Source: Saturnia japonica (lineage: Eukaryota > Arthropoda > Insecta > Lepidoptera > Saturniidae). From it: a stretch of DNA of 64,000 bases. Position 1 is the stretch's first letter. Each line of letters starts with the position of its first letter. The notes under the pieces were generated by a model, which ran no database searches, was not told where the DNA came from, and saw only the letters and a program-made list of their open reading frames with translations. The DNA lies in NCBI GenBank assembly GCA_033032175.1, contig CM065320.1, forward strand, positions 17,503,413 through 17,567,412, in the 5' to 3' direction. The position numbers and the translations under genes were made by a program. This document shows positions 21,593-34,051 of the stretch, one piece after another.

Positions 21593-22273
21593 AGTACTTC
21601 CGTCACATGAGTCACGTTAAGCGCGTATTATTAGAAAGTAACTAGTGCCTGCGAATTTGTTCATGTGAACATGGTTTTTATGTTCCACGGATACTAACTA
21701 CTCCAGTGGATTAAAAGTGGGTATTTTTTTTTGTATATTGTTACGACCTGTTATAACCCGATTAAAAAGATAGAAAAATCCTGTTCCCGAAGTGCCTTGA
21801 AGCGGCTACAACCTTCTCAGGACTTCGAAATGTTTCGCGTCGTAAAACAAACGCAGCGCATGTTTGTGTAAACACCGCAATTTACACACAAATGTTAGTT
21901 AGCCTAGATGCTTCCTCGGGTTCAGATGAAAAGGCAGGCGGCTGTCGATGTAATCTGTCACCGACATCACCCGTTACTTTATAACTGAACCGTATTTACT
22001 AATTGGTTCTGTAGTTGCCAAGCAAATATTTAAAAAAAACATCACTTTTGCCATTTTGACCCCCCCCCCCCCCCCCCCCCGTGCCTGGCCAAAGTCGTGA
22101 TTACAAGTAGCAGAAAACTGTTTCCTACTTCGGCTATGTCTTAGCCATGTTTGATGGGCCTATTTTTGTAGTCACACCTACAAGTGTATAAACACTTGTA
22201 CAATACGGATAATGGTTAATGTCATTAGATCTTAACAAATATAATTCCGAACAATTTTTTAACCATTATATTA
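21593..22273. other. Intergenic DNA with a poly-C run
   Basis: No gene. Contains a homopolymer of 21 C at 22060-22080, unusual in this AT-rich sequence and a likely place for length error or polymorphism. Confidence 0.5.
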
Positions 22274-22796
22274 TCTACACAGTTCATAAAATTGAATAGT
22301 CTGTTTGTAATGTCAAAATAATCGTTTTTTACTAAATGCATATGAAATTATATACGATACCTATAACAAACAGCCCATTTTTAATTTTTTTGTTTATCTG
22401 TCTGTCTGTTTGTTCCCGGTAATCTCCGAAATGGTTGGATCGATTTTGACAGGACTTTCACTAATAGATAGCTAATGATATAGGGAGTAACTTAGGCTAC
22501 TTTGATTATAGAAAAAAAGGTAGGGTTCCGCACAAATAAAAAAAAACTGGTCATCGTGAATCAATTCGGGCGCTTAAATGGCTTATGCTGAATAAACCAT
22601 AAGAGATATAGCAAATTAATGTACAACATAATCATAGGTATTAAAAAGAGCTACAAAAAACTTCGGGAGAGTATACATCTATCTTCTAAGGAACACCCAC
22701 AATAAGCATTTTTGTCTTTAAAATAGCCGGGAGCGGGGAACAGGATTCGTGCGGTCATTCTATAGTCCACGTGAGCAAAGTGACGGACACTGCTAG
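22274..22796 (+). mobile_element. Helitron-like non-autonomous element, family A copy 2
   Basis: About 523 bp, starting TC after an A and ending CTAG before a T, as expected for Helitron insertion between A and T. Near the 3' end GTCCACGTG...GACGGACAC can form an imperfect hairpin. No coding capacity. Full-length match to 52675-53193. Confidence 0.8.
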
Positions 22797-23402
22797 TGAC
22801 ATATAAATTAAAATTTAGGACGTCTATATCTCCGTGGCTCAGATGCGAAGCTAATACATCAGAACAAATTTCTAATCTCATTACGTCATATATCAATATG
22901 ATGCATGGCGGGGACCACAGAGGGGTCAATATCACGCGACCTCGCGCAGGGCTGCCACGCAAACAAATTGACCCGTTGGGTGTTTTAATTTTATGTGTAA
23001 CTGTTTTCCCGTTTATCTTGTATCGCAAACGTGACTGGAAAGTACAGTTATGTATCATCTACTAGTTTAAAATTATTTATAATACTATTTATCAGTCTGT
23101 GAGTAAGTTTTAAGCTATTCGAGTAGATAATTTCTGTCAAACTATCGATACCATTCGCTAGGAAATACTATCAAGTTAATTTAAAGTACTATCTGTACTT
23201 TGTTTTTCCATACATTTTAGCCGTGCACAGTCTTTTGACATTTTTTAATAATTAATGCTTTCTACCGATAATATCCGGCTAATTTAGTACTTAGATATTT
23301 AAATAAATACATTTCTATTTGTTTTTAGAGAAATATTAATTAATTTCACCATCAACATTGTTCACAAAAACACATTGAAAGAGAGAGAGAAGGAGAGCAT
23401 GA
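22797..23402. other. Intergenic DNA, no gene seen
   Basis: Moderate GC in the first 260 bases, then AT-rich. A short GAGA-type run lies near 23380-23405. Nothing else recognised. Confidence 0.4.
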
Positions 23403-23640
23403 GAGAGGACGGGCATAGAGAAATTTCTTTGGAGATTTCTCTCTACTTGGCGCAGCCCGACTGGTGGAAGAACTGCACTCTATGCAAGATCGCAGCTAAA
23501 TGAATAAATATCCTTGTCTTGTATTCCTGCTTTCAGTAAGGTTTCCAGTGCTCCTGGGGCAGAGGAGTTTGAGATCTGCAACGTGCTAATAATTCCTGTG
23601 GTATTATAAGCGTTTATATGATACGGTAGCAGCAACCTTT
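23403..23640 (-). mobile_element. Dispersed element family S3, copy 2
   Basis: The reverse complement has the AAATTTCTTTGGAGA block, GGTGGAAGAACTGCACTCTA and GTTTCCAGTGCTCC at the same spacing as in 9337-9585, but is more diverged. Confidence 0.55.
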
Positions 23641-26600
23641 GTAATATAAAAAAACGCATTGGATAGTATACATAATTAGGCAGGAGATGTTATAAAAAAC
23701 TTGATTTTTTTAGTTCTTTATCCAACATTCACACTAGACAGTTCAAATCGTGTGTTCGTATAGACTGCTAGTAGTCACTGCAGGACTTTCTGATTAAGTG
23801 ACATACGTTATTTTTGTCGTGTATAAACATTGCAAAAATCCAAAAGTTGAAGAAGTTTAAAGATAAATCAAATATTGTTTGACAGCCCTGGTAAAATCTA
23901 CTCAGTACAACTAAACGCAAATCGCTTAACGGCATTATGTCAATAGAAATAAAGTCGACATTTGCTTGTACACATATTGAAATTAACTTGGTACGTATTT
24001 TAGGCGAAAACAATGTGACCACCATTTATGCGAAGATAGGATCAGCAGTCAGATCATGACATTGTACCGGGGCCGTTATTATTTCAATGCTATGTTTGGC
24101 AGATGATAAACAAGTTTCCCGTGTGTTTTATACATTATCCTACCTAAGAATCTTGGGCGCGTCGTGAGTCAACTTAACCATTATACATATAATGAAATAC
24201 AGACTTCGACGTCGTGATAGCACAAGGCCTCGATGAGATTTGTCGCGGTGCAATGACAACCGCCATAATCGATTCTAGCCTCAGATTCGATGATTTGATT
24301 TTTTTTTACTTTGACAGTCACCTTCACTTACTGTCATGTACAGATAAACCAGTACGATTAAAAATCATTAGAAGTATAAAAAACACAACCTCTCACAGGT
24401 CTCTTGTCATAAACTTACTCTTAATCTCTTTCGCATAGCATTTCCGTAGGTAACACGCTGTAGGAAAAACCCCTTTTCCATAATAAAAAAATATAAAAAC
24501 CTTAGCAAAATGGCAGAATCCGCCAGTAAAAAACTAATTTCATGAACATAAAAAAAAGTCGAAGAAGCGTAAAGTCAAAGGACGAAAAACTCGGAGCTTG
24601 TCATAACATAATTACAGTACATTTTTATTTTCCGTTCTTTTCGTTGTTTTAGTCATAATATTGTTGTCGCTGTTAGCACGTTCCCGTGTTAATAATCCCC
24701 TCTCGATGAGGGATATACACCGCACTGCACCGATGGCGCTCGGGTGCGATTTATTACTGGCCACATGACGGAGAACGCTTTAGAATCAACGACACGATTT
24801 CGATTTTTTTTTTAATGGAATGGAATAGAACATATTTAATAGGAAGGATCCTATAGCAGTCGGCCTCATCATTTTACAATATTCAAAAGTTTTATTTGTT
24901 GTCTATAAACAAAATACTTACTCTATTTATGCCAATACCAGCGCAGAATAATAGTACTCACTCTCCCTAGTTATGTGTTATTAAAAGGTTAGTTGTCCAA
25001 TAAAGCTCATAATTATATTCTTCCAAATAAACGAATTCGTATAAAGTTAGTTTAAAAAACAACCTAGGAGTCTCCTAGTTTAATATAAGTAAATTTAATG
25101 TCTACGATATATCGGTTACACGTCGGATATTACAAAATAACAGTATTACGATTGATACGTTATGTTCTTATTGGAAAATAAATGTCTGAGCATTTGTTAA
25201 CAAAATTACGTATTACTTAGTTAAAATGAGTAAGTAGGTATGTAAGTAAGTAGTAAGTTCTATTTTAGAACGGGTATCTAAAGCAGCATTAACAGGCTCT
25301 TACCAAATCTGGCTTGGCAGGGAGGATATCGCGGGCAGTCAAGGTAAGCGCTGACGTACATCATAAGGGGCCACTTAAACCTACTCCTGGGTCGCAAGTC
25401 TCAGGGGCTGCTCGTGTTCCCTCTCTCTGTCGCACGGTGAATCCATGGAATGCTAAGATGTTTGTCCCTCTATGAATTAATTCATTAATTTAGTTTCTAT
25501 TGTCTTCTCTTTTCTCCCCGATGTATCTAACTAGGCAGAACTAGAAATCAGCAGACTCTCTTATTGTTACACGGTAATACTGTTTGTGAGGCCTTCAGAA
25601 GGTATTCTTCTCGAATTCGATTCTTCTCGTTTATCGGACTTAGTTAAAACGAAATGAGTTGTATTTTTTCGATAACTGGCAGTCTGCCCGGTAGGATGAC
25701 CCTTAAGGAGTAACTTTATAAAAACTCTTCTAATTTTTGTCTACTTTATATAAGGAACTCTTGTGTCTATTTTATCCTTTATACGGTTTATACTTACTTG
25801 TTTCGGCACTGTTTTGTTCATCAGTAAGTCTTAATCTTTATTAAGTAGAATGTTATTAACAATATCTGGAAGGCAAGCTCAATCCAGACACACAGGGAAC
25901 AAGATTCATAAAATCAAAACTAAAGTCAACGTTATAACATTATTATATCAAACAAGAACCGTTTCCACCTTTACTAATTATATCAGAAGCGCACGATATT
26001 AGACAAATGGTTTCGGGAACGTTCGCTCTAACTATAAGCAGTACTACGTGACTCGGCATGAAAAAATGCTATTAAATTATATATCATTTCAACCTAAAAT
26101 TAGCTCTAATGCCAGATTTATAAGGTTTTTAATAGAATAAGGAAAAACTATTTGTTACAGCGTTAAGTGTAGAAAGATGGAGGACGTGATAATAGTCCCA
26201 TTAGAAGCAAAAATCTCAGCTTTTGTTCTCGCAGAAAGTTTCTCGCCGACGCGGACACGCGACGTTACACGCTAAACATCTCTTTTTGTAAAATTATCTT
26301 CTTGTTAAATTGCTAACAATATTCATATTTTACTGCTGTTTTAAGGAAATATCAGTTATATCCTTTGGAGGATTTGAATAGGGAAATATCAATTTTACCA
26401 TCAATAAATGTTTTTTTTTTTAATAGCATAATGCTTGCGTTTTGTATTCCACACTGAAGGAACAAGCACTATCTGATATTACTAATTGCTTGGGGACCAT
26501 CTGTAACTGATCTCAAGTAAAATAACAGTTCTTTTTAAAGTTAGTTATAATCAAGCATTGATCATAGCAAGCATTTAGAACAAGTTAAATCGTAATATAA

Positions 26601-27843
26601 ATTACTTTACTATAAACGTTATTTACATGTTTATCTTTCTGTATTTAACCATCATCTGTTAAATAATATCAACTAAGTTAGCCCAGAAGAGCTAATCGAG
26701 CTCACGTACTAGGGATATATTTTTTCAAATATAGAAAGTTCTCAATAATCAATCATTTTACGTGATCCCGTGGTTTACCCGTAAACATTAAGACCACGTA
26801 CGTTGTTTTACATATATTTATAACTAAGAATAGCCTGTGATTTCACCCGCATTCAAATTTTCAGTTTTCTTCTTATTAAAAGAGTCTGTGTGCATGTAAT
26901 AATAAAGATAACATAAAAGTAACAAAACTATATAAAATATTCTATATTTGCAGCTGTTCATTTTATCTTAATAAATGTTTTTATAATTTTTAAATATAAT
27001 TTAAGTATAATACATAATTATTTGCTCCTTAAATATGTTAAATTGGATAGAATGACATACAAAATCTAATTGTCTTCTACATAAAAGTCCTGTGTGTGTC
27101 TGTTAGTGACCTGTAAATGCTGAACGACTTGACATATCATATTTAGATATTATATTTTTTTATCGACACGATGGTACATAGCTATGTTCCTTATGTAGAA
27201 TTATAAGCTACCAGAAATGGCAAAACAACGTCTGATAAGCTAACTAGTTATTTATCATTAACGTTATAGAATTGCTATCGGAATAGATATTTAGTTCATA
27301 AGAAATAAGAAAAATATTTCCCTAACAGCTGATAACACATTGTTGCAATATTATTGAGTAATCGATTGTTATAAAATGAATTGAGAACAATTAATAAACG
27401 AATAGAAATCCGTTAAGGATTATATACAGCAAAGATTTCTGTGTTAGATTTCATCACGCCATCCCGCAATCAATCGACAGCTTCTATCGTTTTGATTGCA
27501 AACAAAAACACTATTATTTTCTTTATCGTTCCTAATCTTTTCTGAAGTAGATTAATATTTCAGAACGGTTTAAATTAATTGAGATTACTTTAATGTGAAC
27601 TAACTGAAATGGGTTTATTTCACCTAATACACTGCGGCAATCACCTTGGTTCTACTAGCCTGGCAGCCTGCAGATACCAAGAACTACCTATATACTTGAT
27701 AGAATCCCAAATACTAATATTAAAATTGTATTATACATTTCAATCCACAGCTGAACTAGAATTATCATGTTGTTACACCAACAAGCGCCCCCCTCCCCCC
27801 CAATTTTTCAGCTCTACATCTAAAACTGTTTTTTTACAAAGCT
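23641..27843. other. Gene desert
   Basis: AT-rich sequence with small GC-richer patches near 24690-24770, 25300-25450 and 26210-26270, and a degenerate GTAA repeat at about 25223-25256. The open frames here are short and lack recognisable motifs. No gene, RNA or full element is supported. Confidence 0.45.
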
Positions 27844-28058
27844 AGTAAACAAGCATACGATCCGCCTGATATTAAGCGGGTACCTAGTCTATGGGCGCTT
27901 GTAATACCATAAGTATCACCAGCGCTTTGCTGACTTTGAACCCCCTTACCCCAAGGAGCTGTGGAGGAACACAACACTGAGTTATTTGGCTGTGATCTTG
28001 TGTAGGGTGGAGGTATTTTTACTAGTCGAACTGATCTAAGTAAGGAGAAGTCTCCAAA
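27844..28058 (+). mobile_element. Dispersed element family S3, copy 3
   Basis: CATACGATCCGCCTGAT, CTATGGGCGCTTGTAATAC, CCTTACCCCAAGGAGCT and GTAGGGTGGAGGTATTTT follow in family order. Confidence 0.65.
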
Positions 28059-28650
28059 TAAGTTTAACTGTATGAATTATCACCCAAGACCAAATTTGTA
28101 GTGAATTTTATATTCTACTGATTATAATTTGATTTGCCTGCATGTGATCTGATAAAACTTTTGACGTAAGTTATACAATGTAAATAATAATATTTGTATA
28201 AATTTATAGTCTATTTTTCAATCCGAGTTTTACCACTTTTCTTGTCTGCATTAGTAATGAAATAAACACTTTTCTTACTCGTTAATGAGTTTCCATAAAA
28301 TACGAGTTTCATCGTGTGGGATACAAATGTATTATAGCTCGTTGTGGGAAGATAAATTTTGAAGTTAGGTAAACTTGTTTATTTAAATAATTTTATATTA
28401 ATTTCGTAATATTTGACTTAGTGCTTTATTAAAACTAAAATATACAAGTTCATACGATTCTAATATGCTTTTTATATTGACAGCAAAATGTACTCAGCCC
28501 TACACATCGATTAATAAGAATTGTGCTAAAATAGTAATAAGTTTCAAACATTAAAAAGGACGAAGCAAGAAGCAAAAGCTATCGTGTTATGTCTAGTAAT
28601 TGAAGGGTATTAACTGAATTTCTTGATAATTTCATTCGGTTGTAATATTT
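28059..28650. other. Intergenic DNA before the 117-bp array
   Basis: AT-rich; nothing recognised. Confidence 0.4.
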
Positions 28651-29234
28651 GTATGTGACGGGAATCCTTTATAATGAGATAACATATTGACAACAGTTGT
28701 AATTGAGATCCTGAAAACGATGTACACAATTCTTATTGCAATTTTATCGTAATTACATCGTATATTTGTATGTGACGGGAAACCTTTATAATGAGATAAC
28801 ATATTGACAACAGTTGTAATTGAGATCCTGAAAACGATGTACACAATTCTTATTGCAATTTTATCGTAATTACATCGTATATTTGTATGTGACGGGAATC
28901 CTTTATAATGAGATAACATATTGACAACAGTTGTAATTGAGATCCTGAAAACGATGTACACAATTCTTATTGCAATTTTATCGTAATTACATCGTATATT
29001 TGTATGTGACGGGAAACCTTTATAATGAGATAACATATTGACAACAGTTGTAATTGAGAACCTGAAAACGATGTACACAATTCTTATTGCAATTTTATCG
29101 TAATTACATCGTATATTTGTATGTGACGGGAATCCTTTATAATGAGATAACATATTGACAACAGTTGTAATTGAGATCCTGAAAACGATGTACACAATTC
29201 TTATTGCAATTTTATCGTAATTACATCGTATATT
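28651..29234. repeat. Tandem array, 5 x 117 bp
   Basis: Five head-to-tail copies start at 28651, 28768, 28885, 29002 and 29119. Copies 1, 3 and 5 have GGGAATCC and copies 2 and 4 have GGGAAACC. Copy 4 also has GAGAACC for GAGATCC. Because 117 is divisible by three, a minus-strand frame stays open through all copies (39-residue repeat), but this is not evidence for a gene. Confidence 0.95.
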
Positions 29235-30102
29235 AATTAGTCGCGTAGTCTCTGTTCAGCTCATCTTGATAGAGTTAATTAGTTAATTGTTAATTTTTGT
29301 TTATTTATTAAGAATCAATTATTTAAACACTAATTATGTAACTGGAATGCAACTTGTGATTTATGACAATGAATGTCTCTTGGTTTGATTCACGCAGATA
29401 CTAGGTCCGAACTAGAGAGCAATATCGATAAATCATACGAATCCGTTTCCGAGGTCATCTGAAGAGATATTTCACGTTAGATTATCAGAACGGCACAAAT
29501 GAATCCGGAGCTTTACTCAGACAGACAGGGTCACCGAGCTCGTAAATCTATCGAAAAAACCTCCGTGGAACCATGCTCACAGGAATACGGACCGCATCAT
29601 CGTAAAACTGGTTAAAATAAATACATACGTATAGATAATCTTTTTCATTTTATTACGGTTAAAACTTCCTCTCATGCTACGCAGAGTGAGAACTAGAAGC
29701 GAGATTCTATTTTAAAGAGGATGTATAGCAGTTGCTGAAATGAAGTCTGAACTCCTTAGTTAAAGTTATTTTTTTGGTCTAACTTAAAGGTGACGTTTCT
29801 TCATTTTTTTTTCTATTATAAGTTCTAATATATTACTTCTGACCAATTGATCTAAGCTTTGCCTTCTTACTTAATCTTTTAAATGTGTTTTTTTACTTAA
29901 AGTGTGAAATTTATTTGACTAATTCTCCATATCACGCCGACACCGATGCACCCGTACAAGTCTGTCGTTGTTATCATTTTCCCTACTTACTTATAACTTT
30001 CCAGATTTATTACACCGTTCATGATTACTGCTTCACTCCTTTATGTCGTAGAGTGAATTTACATAATATCCTACCTTTCCCAATAAATAGGCTATATTAA
30101 TA
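29235..30102. other. Intergenic DNA, no gene seen
   Basis: AT-rich; nothing recognised up to the mariner TA target. Confidence 0.4.
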
Positions 30103-30919
30103 TTAGGTCGGGGAAAAAGTGGTTTCGCATAACGTAGATATAAACTTGTTATAAAATTTATTTGGCTGTACTATTTGTATCTGGCTGGTGTTGGTAAAAT
30201 TAAAAAGGTTACATTGAAAATAAAAGAAATAAAGTTCTTTTCCGTTATTTTTCATTTGTTTTTCTTTGTGTAGAAATGAGTGAATCTAATGAAGAAATTA
30301 GATACATTTTAAAATATTATTACAAAAAATGCAAAAATGCAACTCAAGCAGCGAAAAAAATTGTGATATCTATGGACCTAATGCAGTGTCAGTAAGAGTA
30401 GCACAAAGTTGGTTCAAACGTTTTCAGTCCGGAAATTTTGATGCTAAAGATGTACCTCGCTCTGGTCGCCCTGTTACGAATAAAATGGACGGCATTTTTG
30501 AAAAAGTAGAGCAAGATCGGCATTTCATTAGTTACGATGTAGCTGAAGAACTAGTAAACAGTTTTAACCCATTTGAAAGCTGGCTATACCAAAAAACCCG
30601 ATATTTGGGTGCCATACGAGCACACTGAAAGAAACATAATGAACCGTGTACTCATTTGCTATTAATTATTGAGACGTAATGAAACCGAGCCGTTTCTGTA
30701 AGGTTAACATCAAGAGAGGACTGCCAATACCATTTGTCGCGTTTTTTTGATCAGAAGTCCCAAAATTTCTACAGCAACGAAAGCATGTCTCTTCCTACAA
30801 AATGGCAGAAAGTCATCGAATAAAACGGCACATATATACTCTAAATAAATGTAAATAAACTTTGAAAAAAGTCGAGTTTTCATATAAAATTGCGAAGAAA
30901 CTTTTTCCCCGACCCTCGA
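30103..30919 (+). mobile_element. mariner-type transposon, internally deleted
   Basis: Terminal inverted repeats share GGTCGGGGAAAAAGT, with TTCGCA a few bases further in, and are flanked by TA (30101-30102 and 30920-30921). The 817-bp length compares with about 1.3 kb for intact mariners. The transposase start and end are present but the middle is gone. Confidence 0.9.
30276..30845 (+). pseudogene. mariner transposase remnant
   Basis: ATG at 30276 opens a typical mariner N-terminus (EIRYILKYYYKKCKNATQAA). A frameshift near 30350-30365 moves the frame to DIYGPNAVSVRVAQSWFKRF, the helix-turn-helix DNA-binding region, with RSGRP after it. Another shift leads to KKPDIWVPYEHTERNIMNRV, the conserved WVPHEL linker. 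The frame then reaches ETEPFL and jumps to the extreme C-terminus (FFDQKSQNFYSNE, LPTKWQKVIE). The whole D,D34D catalytic domain is deleted, so the product is inactive. Confidence 0.85.
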
Positions 30920-30921
30920 TA

Positions 30922-33683
30922 TAGATCCTCTACATACGCATAAACTCACAAAATTCGCTCTATCTTTTTATAGAATAATATTAGTATAGATTATTGAAAA
31001 TATATGTAACTTATTATTCTTAAATAAATATGCCCATTTCTTCACTTTTGAATCAATTTCATGTTTAATTTAAGAAAAATATTGAGCAATATTTTAGGCT
31101 CACTGAATATCCAAAACACAGCCGTTCAACGTAAAGGAAAAGGTACTACAAGGAAGTGGCACCAAAAATATAAGTTTTGGTATTTTTATAGGAATACTTT
31201 ATAATAAAAATGTTTGTTTTTATAGTAAAAAGTATTCGTTCACAGTCTAGTGAGGATCTCTAATAGGAAACAGTATATTACGCAGGCGCAAGCCCATGAC
31301 GGCTCACGACTGACTCGACGAGAGGTATTACACGCTACATTAACTATCTCATAACTTGAAACGAACTCAATGCTCCGAGTACACTGAATTTTCACAAACC
31401 ACATTTAATATTCGGTGTGGCTCTTTGATTCTCTCTAGTTATAACGAGACGAGACACGTCGCCAAACTTATACACAACCATTATTATTAAAGAATTATCT
31501 GTAACGATTACAAAGGTCGCGAACAACTTTTTTTTTTTGGTAGTGACGTAAAGCTAACTTCACTATAGAAATGTCTTCGCAAATACTTTAACTTAGTAAA
31601 GTAACAACTTAACAAGGATTAGTACTTAGTTACTACTAAACGTTGCTGTACGTAGTATTTTACTGCTTTGTCCTATAGTCATTCTTTTTAAATAAATATC
31701 AAATTTTTTAAAACAGATTAACTACTTGCCTGATAAAATTTGGCTTGTTTATTTGGGCAGTTACTCCTTCTTAACCATTTATTTTCTCATTTTCCACTGG
31801 AGATACTGCGTTGTCTTTGTATTAAATCTTGACCAGTTCTGTATATTAGCTAATATTGAACATAAATATACTAAATACAATATCCTAAAGACTAATACAA
31901 TATGTCTTTTAAAACAGCAACAGTTTCTAAATCTCTAAGGTAAACTCGGAACCAATTGCCTGAAATCAAAGGTAGGTATCTCTACATTGGTAGAATATCA
32001 TGAAATTTGTGAAAAGAACGAGACGGTACACGCGCAGTTTACTGGCTTCTTTCCAAACAGTTTAACTTAAAATTTCTACAAACCCGCTGCGGATATTTCG
32101 AATGTATTTACCTTGATATTCAGGTATGCAATCGGGAAAGTTTTTTGGCACTGGAATTTTTCTTTATACTTGTTTGTTTTTTTTTTTTTGTATTTCATTG
32201 TATCTTCACGTAAAGTACTTGATCCACGAGGTTGAAAATCAGACCATGTGCTAGCTACACTGCTTTGTGTAACATGATATCATATTGGTTGTTACTGATA
32301 TTTTTTATATTTCAATCATAGTGGTTAATAACTAATAACGTGTTAAAAATATATCGCAAATATTTTATTGGTATGTCAAATCAGAATTAACAATACTTTA
32401 TTTCATTTAGTTCCTAAGAAAGTGTAATACTTATGAACATCAAAACGCACGATTGGGTTTATTCATTATCATTTTTCAGTATCGCTAATGTTTACAGTTA
32501 TTTAATAATTATATATAATATAATATTAGTGGATATAAATAGAGAGAGAGTCACATTTAGACATCACTATCATTCACATACTGAGAGTAAAACCTGTTTG
32601 ACATAGTACTTGAATTTATTGTCCGGCAAATCGGTAATGAGCTTAGGGGTCTTATTAAAAAACCTATTATAAATATAATTTTGACCAGATGCACTAGGAA
32701 CCATACTTTTTCAATGCTTAACATAATAAATACTAATCTATCAAATTGACATCTAACATCAGATGTGACTCTTTACATGCGAATGATGTCTATAACGCAA
32801 TAAAAACTTCTGAATACTTATCTGTCTATCCCAAAGGCAGTGGCGCGTGATGTTAAACGGCACATGGCTTGCGAGCTCACCTCCGTCACGACATCGCGAG
32901 TCGATCCTGACACCTTCGCCTTCAACTCTGTAAGCTAACGCACCCTAAATCAGTTCCTTTTATACGTTTCAATTTATTCATGGAAAATATTTATTTATTC
33001 ATGAATAAATGGATTCAGAGGTTCAATACGAGTCATGTTAGAAGCATAAACACAGTATTGAATACAGTTAAATAAATATATTCTAAATTTATCTTACAAG
33101 TGGATTGGCTCATGTTACATTTATTACGTTATGTAAATTAAATTTAAATCTATGGTAAGTGACAATTCTGTGCTTGTTTGTACAAAATTGTGTAACTCAA
33201 AAACTACTAACTGAATTTAATTGAAACTTATAAGGATTGTAGACAATAAGCACGTCGTTGGTTTAGTTTATATTTAACTTCCTAGGTTACAAGGGTTTCG
33301 AAGATATTAAGCAAGAATTATCTACCTACGAGAAATTGTTTGATAACTTCATTGTCACACACAAACAAACTAGGAATGAAAAATAACATTTTTTTAAAGA
33401 AATATTTTCCATTGCTTTTCAACAGTTCTCAGCAGAACTAAAAGTTGTCTAGTTTGTATTAAATATTACATTCTCATTTACACATTCTAGCTTAAATTAG
33501 GATTTAGATTAAACAAGTAAAAACTTATCATACATTCAGTTTTAGTACATAATTATGTTATACCACCACCACCTAATAAGGTACCTATATAATAGGAACA
33601 CTTTATAAATATGTACATGCTTTGAAAATTTTAGCGAAATAAAGTTAAATATATTTTATTTGTATTTGACAGATTTCAGTATA
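30922..33683. other. Intergenic DNA with one dispersed-repeat fragment
   Basis: AT-rich. Positions about 32486-32610 (GTTTACAGTTA, TTAGTGGAT, TAAAACCTG..TGAC) resemble 51546-51655, indicating a dispersed repeat. No gene recognised. Confidence 0.4.
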
Positions 33684-34051
33684 CTAGTGTTCGCCCTATG
33701 CTCGAAATTCGACCAGCGACTTTTATCATAGACTATTTTCTGTCTGACATTTGGAGTATTCATAAACCTAAACAATGAGTATTATCTTCTTTACTTGCTG
33801 TCACTTTTCGTTGACTGAAAATGTCAATATTTTGGGGGTCCAAGTTCAATGGAATTGGTCGATCCTAGGATTCACAGTATTATTTTATTTTATTTAATAT
33901 ATTAGTAACAGAGACTATAGATAAATTTTAGCTTTCTGCACTCTATCTCCATATAAACTGTAACCGTGCCAAATCTCATAGTCTTCCGTGCACGCAATAC
34001 GCTAAAAAAGGTACCGAAACCTTTTGCTTCACTTATTAATAATTATATAGA
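33684..34051 (-). mobile_element. Helitron-like non-autonomous element, family B copy 2
   Basis: On the minus strand it begins TCTATATAATTATTAATA after an A and ends CTAG before a T. The middle matches copies 1 and 3, including the run of C opposite GGGGG at about 33834-33838. 368 bp, non-coding. Confidence 0.8.

Noticed and set aside
22651..23058. 135-codon minus-strand frame
   Set aside because: It overlaps the 3' half of a non-coding Helitron-like copy and continues into its flank; the other copies do not keep the frame.
28632..29195. 187-codon minus-strand open frame with a repeated 39-residue unit
   Set aside because: It follows from a 117-bp tandem period, which is divisible by three. 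No promoter, motif or codon-position constraint is seen.
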